Assembly (NCBI RefSeq): GCF_900129385.1
Contig: NZ_FQVO01000003.1
Coordinates: 1-64,000, forward strand
From: Chryseobacterium takakiae
GTDB taxonomy: Bacteria; Bacteroidota; Bacteroidia; Flavobacteriales; Weeksellaceae
Direction: 5' to 3'
DNA length: 64,000 nucleotides
Shown here: positions 44,204 to 53,768 of the stretch, piece by piece
Numbering within the stretch: the stretch's first letter is position 1
How the letters are laid out: the number at the start of each line of letters is the position of its first letter
Translations under genes and position numbers: made by a program
The notes under the pieces: generated by a model
The model's database searches: none
Seen by the model: the letters and a program-made list of their open reading frames with translations, nothing else
What the model was told of the DNA's origin: nothing

Positions 44204-44836
44204 ATGGAATTAATTGAAAAACTGAACTGGAGATATGCTACCAAAGCAATGAACGGTCAGAAAGTACCACAGGAAAAAGTGGATAAAATAGTAGAAGCGG
44301 CAAGATTGGCTCCTACATCAAGCGGTCTGCAGCCTTTCGAAATTATTGTCATTACCAATCAGGAAATTAAGGAACAGATAAAACCTCACGCCTGGAACCA
44401 GCCGCAAATTACGGATTGCTCACATCTTTTGGTTTTTGCTGCCTGGGATAATTATACCGAAGATAGAATCAACAGGATGTTTGATCTGACAAACGAAATC
44501 AGAGGTTTTGAAAACGAAGGGTGGGAAAACTACAGACAGATGCTATTAGGAATGTATCCGCAGAGACCTGCTGAAGAAAACTTCACTCATGCTGCGAAAC
44601 AGGCTTATATTGGATTTGGTGCAGCGATAATCGCAGCGGCTTTCGAGGAGGTAGATTCTACCCCGATGGAAGGTTTTGTTCCGGAAGAAGTTGATAAAAT
44701 TTTGAATCTACAGGAAAAAGGATTAAAAAGTGTTCTCCTGCTGCCTTTAGGGTATAGAGATGCTTCCAACGACTGGCTGGTAAACCTTACCAAAATAAGA
44801 AAACCGAAAGAAGATTTCGTTACAGAGATCAACTAA
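44204..44836 (+). CDS. Nitroreductase-family NAD(P)H oxidoreductase
   Basis: 210 residues. The FMN-binding motif RYATKAMNG at the N-terminus, ARLAPTSSGLQPFE and the Gly-rich YIGFGAAIIAAAFEEVDSTPMEGF are typical of NfnB/NfsB-like nitroreductases (homodimeric, cytosolic, FMN). Natural substrate unknown. Monocistronic. Confidence 0.9.
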   Translation: MELIEKLNWRYATKAMNGQKVPQEKVDKIVEAARLAPTSSGLQPFEIIVITNQEIKEQIKPHAWNQPQITDCSHLLVFAAWDNYTEDRINRMFDLTNEIRGFENEGWENYRQMLLGMYPQRPAEENFTHAAKQAYIGFGAAIIAAAFEEVDSTPMEGFVPEEVDKILNLQEKGLKSVLLLPLGYRDASNDWLVNLTKIRKPKEDFVTEIN

Positions 44837-44858
44837 TTATTGATATTTTACTCATAGA

Positions 44859-44889
44859 AACACCCTTTCAATTGCTGAAAGGGTGTTTT
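44859..44889 (+). terminator. Terminator of the nitroreductase gene
   Basis: 12-bp arms (44859-44870 and 44876-44887) with loop ATTGC and a T-rich tail. Confidence 0.88.
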
Positions 44890-44958
44890 GTTTTATTAAT
44901 TTGAATTTCTTTAGATAGCACGATAAAAATGTTTTAATCAGCGAGATCTGTGGGAGTG

Positions 44959-45996
44959 CTAAAACTCAGCACTCGGTTTCCAATCCACCACCGCTCTGAT
45001 GAATGCTTCTGCATTTTCCACAGGAATATTCGGTAAAATCCCGTGTCCTAAATTGGCGATGTATCGGTCTTTCCCGAAACGGTTGATCATTTCAGTCACC
45101 ATTTTTTTGATCGTTTCCGGGGTTGAATGCAGTCTTGCAGGATCAAAATTTCCCTGAAGCGTCATCGTATGGTTGGTCAACGTTCTTGCGAACTCAGGCT
45201 TAATCGTCCAGTCTACGCCTAAAGCAGAAACCGGAGATTGTGTCATTTCTTCCAGTGCAAACCAACATCCTTTTCCGAAAACAACAACATGCGTCAGCGG
45301 ACTTAATGCTTCCACAATCTGGTTGATATATTTCCATGAAAATTCCTGATAATCTTCCGGAGAAAGCATTCCGCCCCAGGAATCGAAAACCTGAACGGCA
45401 GACACTCCTTTTTCCACTTTTCTTTTCAGATATGCAATCGTAGTGTCTGTAATTTTCTGAAGTAATAAATGGGCTGCTTCCGGTTGTGTAAAACAGAAAG
45501 ATTTGGCAATATCAAAAGCTTTGCTTCCTTTTCCTTCCACACAGTAGCAAAGGATGGTCCAGGGAGAGCCTGCGAAACCGATCAACGGAATCTCGTTGTC
45601 TAATTTCTGTAAAGTTAATTCAATAGCATCAAAAACGTACCCTAATGTATCATTCACATCCGGAACGGCAACATTTTGAACCTGTTCCATCGTTCTGATC
45701 GGTGTATCAAGCCACGGACCAACCGATTCCTTCATTTTAAAATCGATTCCCATCGCCTGCGGAACCACCAGAATATCCGAAAACAAAATGGCTGCATCCA
45801 GCGGAAATCTTCGGATCGGCTGTACGGTGATTTCGGAAGCCAGCTCGGGAGTCTGGCATCTTGTGAAGAAATCATATTTGTCGCGAAGGGCAATAAATTC
45901 TGGCAAATATCTTCCTGCCTGCCTCATCATCCATACGGGAGGTCTTTCTACGGTTTCTCCGCGAAGTGCTTTTAAATATAGGTCGTTTTTAATCAT
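44959..45996 (-). CDS. hemE: Uroporphyrinogen decarboxylase
   Basis: 345 residues. The signature [15 protein letters not shown] lies near the N-terminus, the catalytic Asp in LFSDILVVP, and [18 protein letters not shown] and NLGHGILP motifs follow. Converts uroporphyrinogen III to coproporphyrinogen III in heme synthesis. Last gene of the hemA-hemC-hemD-hemE cluster, 40 nt after hemD. Confidence 0.97.
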   Translation of the reverse strand: MIKNDLYLKALRGETVERPPVWMMRQAGRYLPEFIALRDKYDFFTRCQTPELASEITVQPIRRFPLDAAILFSDILVVPQAMGIDFKMKESVGPWLDTPIRTMEQVQNVAVPDVNDTLGYVFDAIELTLQKLDNEIPLIGFAGSPWTILCYCVEGKGSKAFDIAKSFCFTQPEAAHLLLQKITDTTIAYLKRKVEKGVSAVQVFDSWGGMLSPEDYQEFSWKYINQIVEALSPLTHVVVFGKGCWFALEEMTQSPVSALGVDWTIKPEFARTLTNHTMTLQGNFDPARLHSTPETIKKMVTEMINRFGKDRYIANLGHGILPNIPVENAEAFIRAVVDWKPSAEF

Positions 45997-46036
45997 AATC
46001 TATTAAATAGCATTGTCGCCAATGGACAATTGTATA

Positions 46037-46720
46037 TCAGTTTTTGTTTGCAATTTCTTTTCGTATCAGCTTAAAAACAGATAATAAGGTATTCCCTTCT
46101 GCTGTTAAAACAGGTACTGAACTGTGTTTTCTGATTTCACGGGAAGTAGTTTCTCCAATGGATATCAGCGTTATATTTTCCAGTGAATTCTGCTTTGCAA
46201 AACTACGAACTCCGCTTGGACTAAAAAATACGACAGCATGATATTTTTCAGTTATTACCGGATTAATTTCTTCCGTGTTGTAAACGATAACTTTTTTGTA
46301 TTTAATATTTTGCAGCGGAAGTTCATTATCCAGAACGCTTATGGCCAGATTACCACAAAAGTGGAGAAAGTTTTCATGCTGACATTTTGCGGTAATAAAT
46401 TTTGAAAGGGCGTCTGCATTTTTCATCACCTTAAAAGTTCCGAAACCATATTTGCGTACTGCTTTTTTTGTCTTTTCGCCGACACAGTAGATCTTGTTGT
46501 AATTTTTGGCGGTAAAATCTTCATCCGGCTTGAAACCATTTTTGAAAAAAGAATTTACGCCGTTCACGCTGGTAAAAATAAGGGAATAATTTTTCAGGTC
46601 AAAAGGTTGAACTGCCAAAGGAGTCGTTCTTATTACCTCAATACAATCAGCCACAATATTGTCTCCTAATTCTTTGGATATAATCGTTCGGTCTATATTT
46701 TTGGTAAATAAGATTTTCAT
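46037..46720 (-). CDS. hemD: Uroporphyrinogen-III synthase
   Basis: 227 residues. HemD is weakly conserved; support comes from the two-lobed pattern, LIFTSVNGVNSFF, VVFFSPSGVRSF and ISIGETTSREIRKH motifs, and from position between hemC and hemE. Closes hydroxymethylbilane to uroporphyrinogen III. Confidence 0.9.
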   Translation of the reverse strand: MKILFTKNIDRTIISKELGDNIVADCIEVIRTTPLAVQPFDLKNYSLIFTSVNGVNSFFKNGFKPDEDFTAKNYNKIYCVGEKTKKAVRKYGFGTFKVMKNADALSKFITAKCQHENFLHFCGNLAISVLDNELPLQNIKYKKVIVYNTEEINPVITEKYHAVVFFSPSGVRSFAKQNSLENITLISIGETTSREIRKHSSVPVLTAEGNTLLSVFKLIRKEIANKN

Positions 46721-46757
46721 TTTTTTGCCTTTAAGCCTGAACTTGAATAATGGAATT

Positions 46758-47669
46758 TTAAATCTGATCTTTAATTTCTGCCATCAGTTCTTTTCCCCCG
46801 TTTTCCAAAACAACCTTAGCGAACTTTTTGCCGAAGTTTTCTTCCTTGTTGTATACGAAGTTTTCATCGGTTGAAATACAATTTTTGCCATCCAAAGAAC
46901 ATAGTGCCGCTTTAAAACGGATCTGATCGTCAAAGATTTCAGCGAAAGCGCCAATGGGAGCCGTACAGCCTCCTTCTAGTGTATTCAGGAAACTTCTTTC
47001 CATTTCCACGCAGATCTGGGTGTTGGTATGGTTGGTAAATTTTCTTACGATTTCGTTGATTTCTGTTTTGTCCGAATGCCCTGCAACAGCAATCACTCCC
47101 TGTGAAGGTGCCGGAATTAAAAACGGGATCATTTCATAATCGATGTCCATTTTCATTCTCTTGATTCCAGCTAAAGATAAAATGGTAGCATCAAAATCAC
47201 CTTCTTCCAGTTTCTGAAGCCGGGTTTGTATATTTCCGCGAATGTCTGAAAATTCAGCCTGAGGAAAGTTTTTTAACCAAAAAGCTCTTCTTCTCAGACT
47301 GCTTGTTGCCAGTTTAAGTTCGTGAAGTTCCTTATTTTTTGCAGATTCTTTACGGATCAGAACATCCTGAGGAAAATCCCTTTCCAGGTAAGAAACAATT
47401 TCCAGCTTTTCGGGAAGATTCGTTGGAACGTCTTTTAAAGAATGTACAGCAATATCAATCTCATCATTTAATAAAGCGATATCAAGGTCTCTTGTAAAAA
47501 CGCCGGTAATTCCCAAAGCATACAGCGGCTGCGTAAGATTTTTGTCGCCGGATGATACAATAGGAACGATTTCCGTTAAATAATTGTTGTTCTGAAGGTG
47601 TCTCGCAACTTCTCTTGCCTGCCAAAGTGCCAATGCGGAATTTCTGGTTCCGATTCTAATGCTTTTCAT
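46758..47669 (-). CDS. hemC: Hydroxymethylbilane synthase
   Basis: 303 residues from ATG 47667-47669; the frame opens 8 codons upstream but those overlap hemA. MKSIRIGTRNSALALWQA begins the family consensus, HSLKDVPT contains the catalytic Asp region, and LEGGCTAPIG holds the Cys that binds the dipyrromethane cofactor. Its start overlaps the end of hemA by 14 nt. Confidence 0.96.
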   Translation of the reverse strand: MKSIRIGTRNSALALWQAREVARHLQNNNYLTEIVPIVSSGDKNLTQPLYALGITGVFTRDLDIALLNDEIDIAVHSLKDVPTNLPEKLEIVSYLERDFPQDVLIRKESAKNKELHELKLATSSLRRRAFWLKNFPQAEFSDIRGNIQTRLQKLEEGDFDATILSLAGIKRMKMDIDYEMIPFLIPAPSQGVIAVAGHSDKTEINEIVRKFTNHTNTQICVEMERSFLNTLEGGCTAPIGAFAEIFDDQIRFKAALCSLDGKNCISTDENFVYNKEENFGKKFAKVVLENGGKELMAEIKDQI

Positions 47670-48930
47670 TGAATTCGTTGTTTGGTTGTTCAACTAATAT
47701 TTCGTGCATTAATTTACTAATTTCTTCGGCTTTTAACGGATTATCGATGATATATTTTGCAAAACGGTTGGTAATTTTCTGAATCATTTTGTCAGAAAGT
47801 TCCATATCCGTGATGTTTATGTATTTGTTTTTTTTGTAAAAATTATGCATTTCATTGCGTTCCATGTTCTTGAGAACGGCTTTGAAATGATGGATGTTCG
47901 GAGCCAGCTTTCTCTTTTTTTCCCACTCAAGGAAGTCTTTCATCAGCTCTTTGATGATTTTTTCAGCTTTCGGAATTTCTTTTTCCCGCTGCTGAATAGT
48001 TTCCTGAATCTGTTTTGAAAGTTCATCAACATCAATCAGGGTCACATTTTTATTTTCCGTAACATCCTTATTTACATTATTCGGAATGGAGAGGTCAATC
48101 ACCAGCGTTTCTTTTCCGTTAGGAAAATGAGATTTATTGACAATAGGATGTCTTGCGCCGGTAGCCACAATCAGAATGTCTGTTTGCTTCAGCTCCTGAT
48201 CAAATTCAGCATAATCAATCTGAGGAATATGATATTTTTCTGAAATCTTTTCAGCCGTTTCCTGGGTTCTGTTGGCGATTTTAATTTTTGGCTGATACAC
48301 ATGCTTTACTAGATTTTCCACTGTATTCTGACCTATTTCTCCAACTCCGAGAAGAAGAATATTCTTTTCCGTAAGTCTTTTCTGGTTGTTAAGAATATAA
48401 TGAACTGCCGCATATGATACGGAAGCCGCACCATTGGAAATTCCAGTCTCGTTTTTAATCCTTTTTGAAATCTGAATGGCCGCATTGATAGCCCTCTCAA
48501 GATAAGGATTGGAATTCTGTCTTTCTTTCCTGAATCTGCTGTATGCCTTTTTAATCTGGCCGATAATTTCGAAATCACCGATAATTTGGCTTTCCAAGCC
48601 AGCGGCCACTCTGAAAAGATGGGCTAAAGCTTCTTCTTTGGTAAGAATATTGGCATATTGAAGAAAATCCATCAGATTAACCCCGATTGTTTTACAATAT
48701 TCTTCAGCAACCAACAGATAATTAGGCGTGGTAGTGTAAATTTCAGTTCTGTTACAGGTAGAGACAACAAATGCGTCCCCTAAATTTTCATCATGAATCC
48801 GGGTGACAAAATTTTTAATATTTTCGTCAAAGAATGCAAATTTGCCTCTCGTTTCTACATCAGCCTTTTCATAACTAATGGAAAGTACAGCAAAATTAGA
48901 TGTCTGATGTATGTTGGAATACTGTAACAT
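47656..48930 (-). CDS. hemA: Glutamyl-tRNA reductase
   Basis: 424 residues. The active-site Cys is in VVSTCNRTEIY, the NADP-binding domain has LLGVGEIGQNTVENL, and the C-terminal helical dimerisation domain follows. It makes glutamate-1-semialdehyde, the first committed step of tetrapyrrole synthesis. First gene of the hem cluster. Confidence 0.96.
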   Translation of the reverse strand: MLQYSNIHQTSNFAVLSISYEKADVETRGKFAFFDENIKNFVTRIHDENLGDAFVVSTCNRTEIYTTTPNYLLVAEEYCKTIGVNLMDFLQYANILTKEEALAHLFRVAAGLESQIIGDFEIIGQIKKAYSRFRKERQNSNPYLERAINAAIQISKRIKNETGISNGAASVSYAAVHYILNNQKRLTEKNILLLGVGEIGQNTVENLVKHVYQPKIKIANRTQETAEKISEKYHIPQIDYAEFDQELKQTDILIVATGARHPIVNKSHFPNGKETLVIDLSIPNNVNKDVTENKNVTLIDVDELSKQIQETIQQREKEIPKAEKIIKELMKDFLEWEKKRKLAPNIHHFKAVLKNMERNEMHNFYKKNKYINITDMELSDKMIQKITNRFAKYIIDNPLKAEEISKLMHEILVEQPNNEFNEKH

Positions 48931-49328
48931 AAGCGTGGCAAATTTACATATTTTTTGATAAAATGCTTTCTTATAATGTATATGATAATTATCGTAAAAA
49001 ACTATTTTGGGATGATTCTAAATAATCAAAGAAATAATAATTGTTTATAAAAAAATAATTAATAAGAGTTCAGAATTTAAAAATTAATCATTACAAGTCA
49101 AATCACATCTGTGTGCAATAAAAAAAATAATCCGACTCCGGTGATGCCTTATTAGGCATGTGTTATCTTAAATCTGGTTTAAATTATAGTCTGTAAATAC
49201 TTAAAGTAAAAGTTAATAAGGGATTGTAAATTTTAATAAAATTTTAACCAAATTATCTGCTTGTTAAATTTCTTTGGACGTCTTAAATTTATATCTTTGT
49301 AACTCTTTAAAAAATCAGAAGTAAAAGT
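48931..49328. promoter_or_regulatory. Divergent hemA/mreB promoter region
   Basis: 398 bp without a gene. Minus strand: TAAATTTG (48939-48946), 9 nt from the hemA start, a -7-like box but very close. Plus strand: TATCTTTG at 49292-49299, 30 nt before mreB, with TTG at 49274-49276 (15-nt spacer). A small perfect hairpin (49143-49148 with 49153-49158) lies in the middle; nothing else is recognisable. Confidence 0.5.
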
Positions 49329-50354
49329 ATGAGTTTATTCGATATGTTTACGCAAGAGATTGCGATAGACCTGGGTACCGCCAACACCCTTATCATCCAT
49401 AATAATAAAATTGTTATAGATCAGCCTTCGATTGTTGCTATTGAACGTTCAACAGGAAGACCGATTGCTGTCGGTGAACAGGCGAAACATATGCAGGGTA
49501 AAACTCATGAGGATATTAAGACGATCCGTCCACTTAAAGATGGGGTGATTGCTGATTTCCACGCTTCTGAGCACATGATTAAAGAATTTATCAAAAAGAT
49601 TCCGGGAATTAAGGGTAAATTCATCCAACCCGCATTAAGAATCGTAATCTGTATTCCTTCAGGGATTACGGAAGTTGAAAAAAGAGCGGTAAGAGACTCG
49701 GCACAAAAAGTAAACGCTAAAGAAGTACGTCTGATTTATGAGCCAATGGCAGCTGCAATTGGAGTAGGAATCGATGTTCAGAAGCCGGAAGGAAATATGA
49801 TTATCGATATAGGTGGCGGTACTACGGAGATTGCGGTGGTGGCATTGGGTGGTATTGTGTGCGACAAATCTGTAAAAATTGCAGGTGACGTATTTACCAA
49901 TGATATTGCCTACTATTTAAGAACACATCATAATCTTTATATTGGTGAAAGAACCGCCGAAAGAATCAAAATTGAAGTGGGTTCTGCTGTTGAAGATCTT
50001 GATGTGGATATCGAAGATATTCCGGTACAGGGAAGAGACCTTATTACAGGAAAGCCAAAAGAAATCATGGTTGGTTATAAAGAAATTGCGAGAGCATTGG
50101 ATAAATCGATCATCAGAATTGAAGATGCGGTAATGGAAACGCTTTCTTTAACACCGCCGGAATTGGCTGCGGATATCTATAAAACAGGTATTTATCTGGC
50201 CGGAGGTGGTGCTTTGTTGAGAGGGCTTGCAGACAGATTGCACAAAAAGACGGGTCTTCCTGTTTTTGTAGCAGAAGATCCTTTAAGAGCTGTAGTTCGC
50301 GGAACAGGTATCGCCCTTAAGAATATGGATAAATTCAATTTCTTAATAAAATAA
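49329..50354 (+). CDS. mreB: Rod shape-determining protein MreB
   Basis: 341 residues of the actin fold. Phosphate 1 loop IDLGTANTLI, phosphate 2 MIIDIGGGTTEIAVV and the adenosine-binding LAGGGALLRGL motif are intact. MreB filaments steer peptidoglycan synthesis along the cell wall. First gene of the mreBCD-mrdA-rodA operon. Confidence 0.98.
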   Translation: MSLFDMFTQEIAIDLGTANTLIIHNNKIVIDQPSIVAIERSTGRPIAVGEQAKHMQGKTHEDIKTIRPLKDGVIADFHASEHMIKEFIKKIPGIKGKFIQPALRIVICIPSGITEVEKRAVRDSAQKVNAKEVRLIYEPMAAAIGVGIDVQKPEGNMIIDIGGGTTEIAVVALGGIVCDKSVKIAGDVFTNDIAYYLRTHHNLYIGERTAERIKIEVGSAVEDLDVDIEDIPVQGRDLITGKPKEIMVGYKEIARALDKSIIRIEDAVMETLSLTPPELAADIYKTGIYLAGGGALLRGLADRLHKKTGLPVFVAEDPLRAVVRGTGIALKNMDKFNFLIK

Positions 50355-50381
50355 TTCTAACTTTTTACGACATATATCTGA

Positions 50382-51236
50382 ATGGGATTTTTGCTGAGAT
50401 TATTTTCGAAGAATGCGCTTTTCGTCTTCTTTATATTTCTGCAAATTATTGCTCTGATTCTGATATTCTCTAAAAACGCCATGCAGAAATCCTGGATTGC
50501 TGGACAGTCAGCTGCATTGAATTCCTGGGTTTCCGGATACATTGACGAAGGGGTTTCCTATTTGAAACTTAAACAGATCAATGAAGATCTCGTTACTCAG
50601 AATAAAGCTCTGATGATGGAGCTTTACGGAAAGCAAGGCGCAAAAAATCCTCAGTTCAGAAAGGTTCACGATACGCTGGGTGGGGGACAGATATACACAT
50701 TCGTGGATGGTGAGATTGTTTTCAATAGTATTAACAGAAGAAACAATTATTTTACCATCAACCGCGGAAGAAGAGACGGTGTATTTCCGCAAATGGGGGT
50801 TATGGCTCCCAAAGGTATTGCCGGAATCGTAATTAACTCTACAGACAGCTATGCTTTGGTACAGTCGGTATTGAGTGTAAATAAAATCAGGATTAATGCC
50901 GCGCTGAAAAACTCAGGGTACTTCGGGACGCTTACGTGGAACGGAGATAATTCCAGGGTGATGCACCTTGCCGATATTCCGAAATATGTAGCTTTGAAAA
51001 TTGGAGATACAGTAGTAACGGACGGAAAGTCTGCTATCTTTCCTAAAGGGGTAATGATCGGTACTATTGCAGGATATTCTGTTGATAATAAAACAGGATT
51101 TTGGGATATTTCGGTTGAGCTTAGTGAGAAAATGGGTGCTCTAAGTAAAGTCTATGTCGTTAAAAACCTTAAAAAAGCGGAAGTACAAAAAATTCAGGAT
51201 ACGATGCAATCTGTAATAAAAAAGGAAGATGATTAG
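50382..51236 (+). CDS. mreC: Rod shape-determining protein MreC
   Basis: 284 residues: one N-terminal membrane helix (about 10-30), a short coiled coil (65-95) and the periplasmic beta domain, with NRGRRDGVFPQMGV and GTLTWNGDNSRVMHL motifs. Links MreB to the elongation synthases. Overlaps mreD by 8 nt. Confidence 0.94.
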   Translation: MGFLLRLFSKNALFVFFIFLQIIALILIFSKNAMQKSWIAGQSAALNSWVSGYIDEGVSYLKLKQINEDLVTQNKALMMELYGKQGAKNPQFRKVHDTLGGGQIYTFVDGEIVFNSINRRNNYFTINRGRRDGVFPQMGVMAPKGIAGIVINSTDSYALVQSVLSVNKIRINAALKNSGYFGTLTWNGDNSRVMHLADIPKYVALKIGDTVVTDGKSAIFPKGVMIGTIAGYSVDNKTGFWDISVELSEKMGALSKVYVVKNLKKAEVQKIQDTMQSVIKKEDD

Positions 51237-51735
51237 CAGGACTTTATTTACGGACATATTAATCATGATTTTTCTGGTTGCATTACAAATTTTTGTTTTG
51301 AACAGGATCACTATTTTCGGAAAGTATACTCCGGTGCTTTATCCGGTATTTGTCATGTTTTACCCTTTCTTCAGAAATAAATTCCAGTTTTTAGCATTAA
51401 GTTTTTTGATCGGCCTGTCGGTTGATGCCTTCCTTTATTCATGGGGAATCAATGCTTTTGCAACGACTCTGATTGCTTATTTCAGAACCTTGATTTTCAG
51501 AACATCTACGGATACTTCCACCGATTTCTTCTCTTTCCAATCCCTTCAGTGGGCGCAGTTTTTGCTGTTTTTATTCACGAGTATCTTTTTACATCAGCTT
51601 TTAGTACAGTATATAGAATTCTTTAAGCTGAGCAGATTTTTTGAAATATTATTTAATGTATTGGTAACTAGTGTAATTTCGTTTATATTTATAGTTATTT
51701 ATGCATTAATATTTAAAATCAAACAAAAAGTTTGA
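51229..51735 (+). CDS. mreD: Rod shape-determining protein MreD
   Basis: 168 residues, five to six membrane helices and little else, as expected for MreD. Assigned by topology and operon position. The stop TGA overlaps the TTG start of mrdA. Confidence 0.85.
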   Translation: MISRTLFTDILIMIFLVALQIFVLNRITIFGKYTPVLYPVFVMFYPFFRNKFQFLALSFLIGLSVDAFLYSWGINAFATTLIAYFRTLIFRTSTDTSTDFFSFQSLQWAQFLLFLFTSIFLHQLLVQYIEFFKLSRFFEILFNVLVTSVISFIFIVIYALIFKIKQKV

Positions 51736-53768
51736 ACACACGTTATTTAAAAATCTTTTCCGTTCTTCTGGTAGTCGCTGTAATTTTTATAGCGAGATTG
51801 TCTTATTTACAGCTTTTTACCGATCGGTATGCCCTGAATGCCGCCAACACCTCTATTAAAATAGAATATGTAATCCCTCAAAGAGGTGTTATTTTTGACA
51901 GGAATGGTAAAATTATGGTGGGAAACCAGCCTGCCTATGAAATTTCCTTTACACAGGCGCTGATGAGACCTGATTTTGATACAATCGCCTTCTGCAACCT
52001 GATGAAAATTTCAAAAAATGATTTTGTCAGAACCATCGAAGCCATTAAAAAAGAAAAATACTATTCCAAACTGACGCCGATGACCTTCATGAAAAATCTC
52101 AGCAGAGAAGATATTGCAAGGGTTCAGGAGATTATATTTAAATATCCGGCATTTAGCATTGTTTCAAGACCGCAGCGTCAGTATGAAGTTTCAACGTCCG
52201 GAAATCTTTTGGGATATACCAGTGAAGTTAATGAGAGGGAAATTAAAAAGGATTCTACTTATTATCTGCCCGGAGATTTCATCGGTAAAACAGGAATTGA
52301 GAAAGCTTATGAAAAAGAGCTCCGCGGTATAAAAGGGATGAAATACATTCAGAAAGATATAAAGCTGCGGAATGTAGGTCCTTATAAAAACGGTTCCTTG
52401 GACAAGGATGTAGTTACCGGAAAAGATATTACCCTTACCATCGATTATGATCTGCAGCGAATTGCAGAGGAAATGCTGGTCAACAAACACGGTGCGATTG
52501 TAGCCATTGATCCTAATAATGGCGAAGTCCTGGTTGCTGCAACAGGTCCGGATATTGATCCCAACCTTTTTACAGGCCCGAATAAATCCAGGAATCTGTA
52601 TGCGCTTTCAAAAGATACCATTTACGAAAATAAGCCAACGTTTGACAGGTCACTTCAGGCTGCTTATCCGCCGGGCTCCACCTTCAAATTGTTAACTGCA
52701 CTGGCGGCAATGCAGATGGGCGTAATGGATGAAAAAACTATTTTTCCCTGTGGTGGCGGGTTTTATTATAAAGGAAAAAGAATTAAAGGCCACGGAGGCG
52801 CAGATCCTTTAATTCCTTCCATTCAGGTTTCCAGCAACTGTTTCTTTACATATGCTTTTATTGCGATCATTAAAAAATATCCGGGAAATCCTTCCAGAGG
52901 TGTAGATGAGTGGAAAAAAATTATGAGCAGTTTCGGGGTTGGTGAATTTTTAAATAACGATTTTGCGGTAGGAGCCAAAGGCAGAATTCCTTCTGGTGAT
53001 TTCTATGAAAACAGATTTAAAGCCATTATGAAAGCCAGTGGCTCTAAAAGGACGGATTTTAAAAACTGGGACGAAATGTCCACCGGTGCCATTTATAACG
53101 GAATGGGACAAGGAGATGTTCTGGTAACGCCGCTTCAGCTTGCCAATTACGTTTCCGCTATTGCCAACAAAGGCTGGTATTATACTCCTCATATTGTAAA
53201 AGCAATTGATGGGAAGCCGAATCCCGATCCGAGATTCAAAAAGAAACATCAGACCTTAGTCGATAAAAAACATTTTGATCCGGTGCTTAAAGGTATGGAA
53301 GCGGTTGTATTGAATGGTACAGCACGCGGTTTAAAGTCAAGCGATTTTACACAGCTTGCCAAAACGGGTACGGCACAGGTGCCTCAGGGAAAAGATAATT
53401 CGATTTTTGTATTGATTGCTCCTGCAGATAAACCGAAGATCGTAGTGGCAGCGGTTATGGAACATGCAGGATTCGGGGCAACCTGGGCGGGTCCGGCGGC
53501 TACGATTATTGCAGAAAAATATATTACCGGAGATATCAAGCGTGAACATCTTTATAAAAAAATGATCACCTCCAGTTTTATGCCGGAATACAAGAGACAA
53601 TGGATTGCCGATCTTAAACGTAAGGGTCTTTATAAACCCAGTGAAGATTCTATAAAACAAAAAAAGATTGAGGATAGTTTAAAACTCGTTAAAGAGCGAA
53701 AGGCTAAAATGCAAAAAGCGGAGCAAGCAAAAAGGAATGTAAATAAAACAAAACCGGCTAAGCAATGA
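51732..53768 (+). CDS. mrdA: Penicillin-binding protein 2 (elongation transpeptidase)
   Basis: 678 residues with a TTG start overlapping the mreD stop. N-terminal membrane anchor (8-25), dimerisation domain (YVIPQRGVIFDRNGKIMVGN), and transpeptidase domain: active-site S316-T-F-K319, SSN motif (VSSNCFFTYAF) and KTGTAQ. A basic Lys-rich tail follows. Cross-links lateral cell-wall peptidoglycan with RodA. Confidence 0.95.
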   Translation: MNTRYLKIFSVLLVVAVIFIARLSYLQLFTDRYALNAANTSIKIEYVIPQRGVIFDRNGKIMVGNQPAYEISFTQALMRPDFDTIAFCNLMKISKNDFVRTIEAIKKEKYYSKLTPMTFMKNLSREDIARVQEIIFKYPAFSIVSRPQRQYEVSTSGNLLGYTSEVNEREIKKDSTYYLPGDFIGKTGIEKAYEKELRGIKGMKYIQKDIKLRNVGPYKNGSLDKDVVTGKDITLTIDYDLQRIAEEMLVNKHGAIVAIDPNNGEVLVAATGPDIDPNLFTGPNKSRNLYALSKDTIYENKPTFDRSLQAAYPPGSTFKLLTALAAMQMGVMDEKTIFPCGGGFYYKGKRIKGHGGADPLIPSIQVSSNCFFTYAFIAIIKKYPGNPSRGVDEWKKIMSSFGVGEFLNNDFAVGAKGRIPSGDFYENRFKAIMKASGSKRTDFKNWDEMSTGAIYNGMGQGDVLVTPLQLANYVSAIANKGWYYTPHIVKAIDGKPNPDPRFKKKHQTLVDKKHFDPVLKGMEAVVLNGTARGLKSSDFTQLAKTGTAQVPQGKDNSIFVLIAPADKPKIVVAAVMEHAGFGATWAGPAATIIAEKYITGDIKREHLYKKMITSSFMPEYKRQWIADLKRKGLYKPSEDSIKQKKIEDSLKLVKERKAKMQKAEQAKRNVNKTKPAKQ

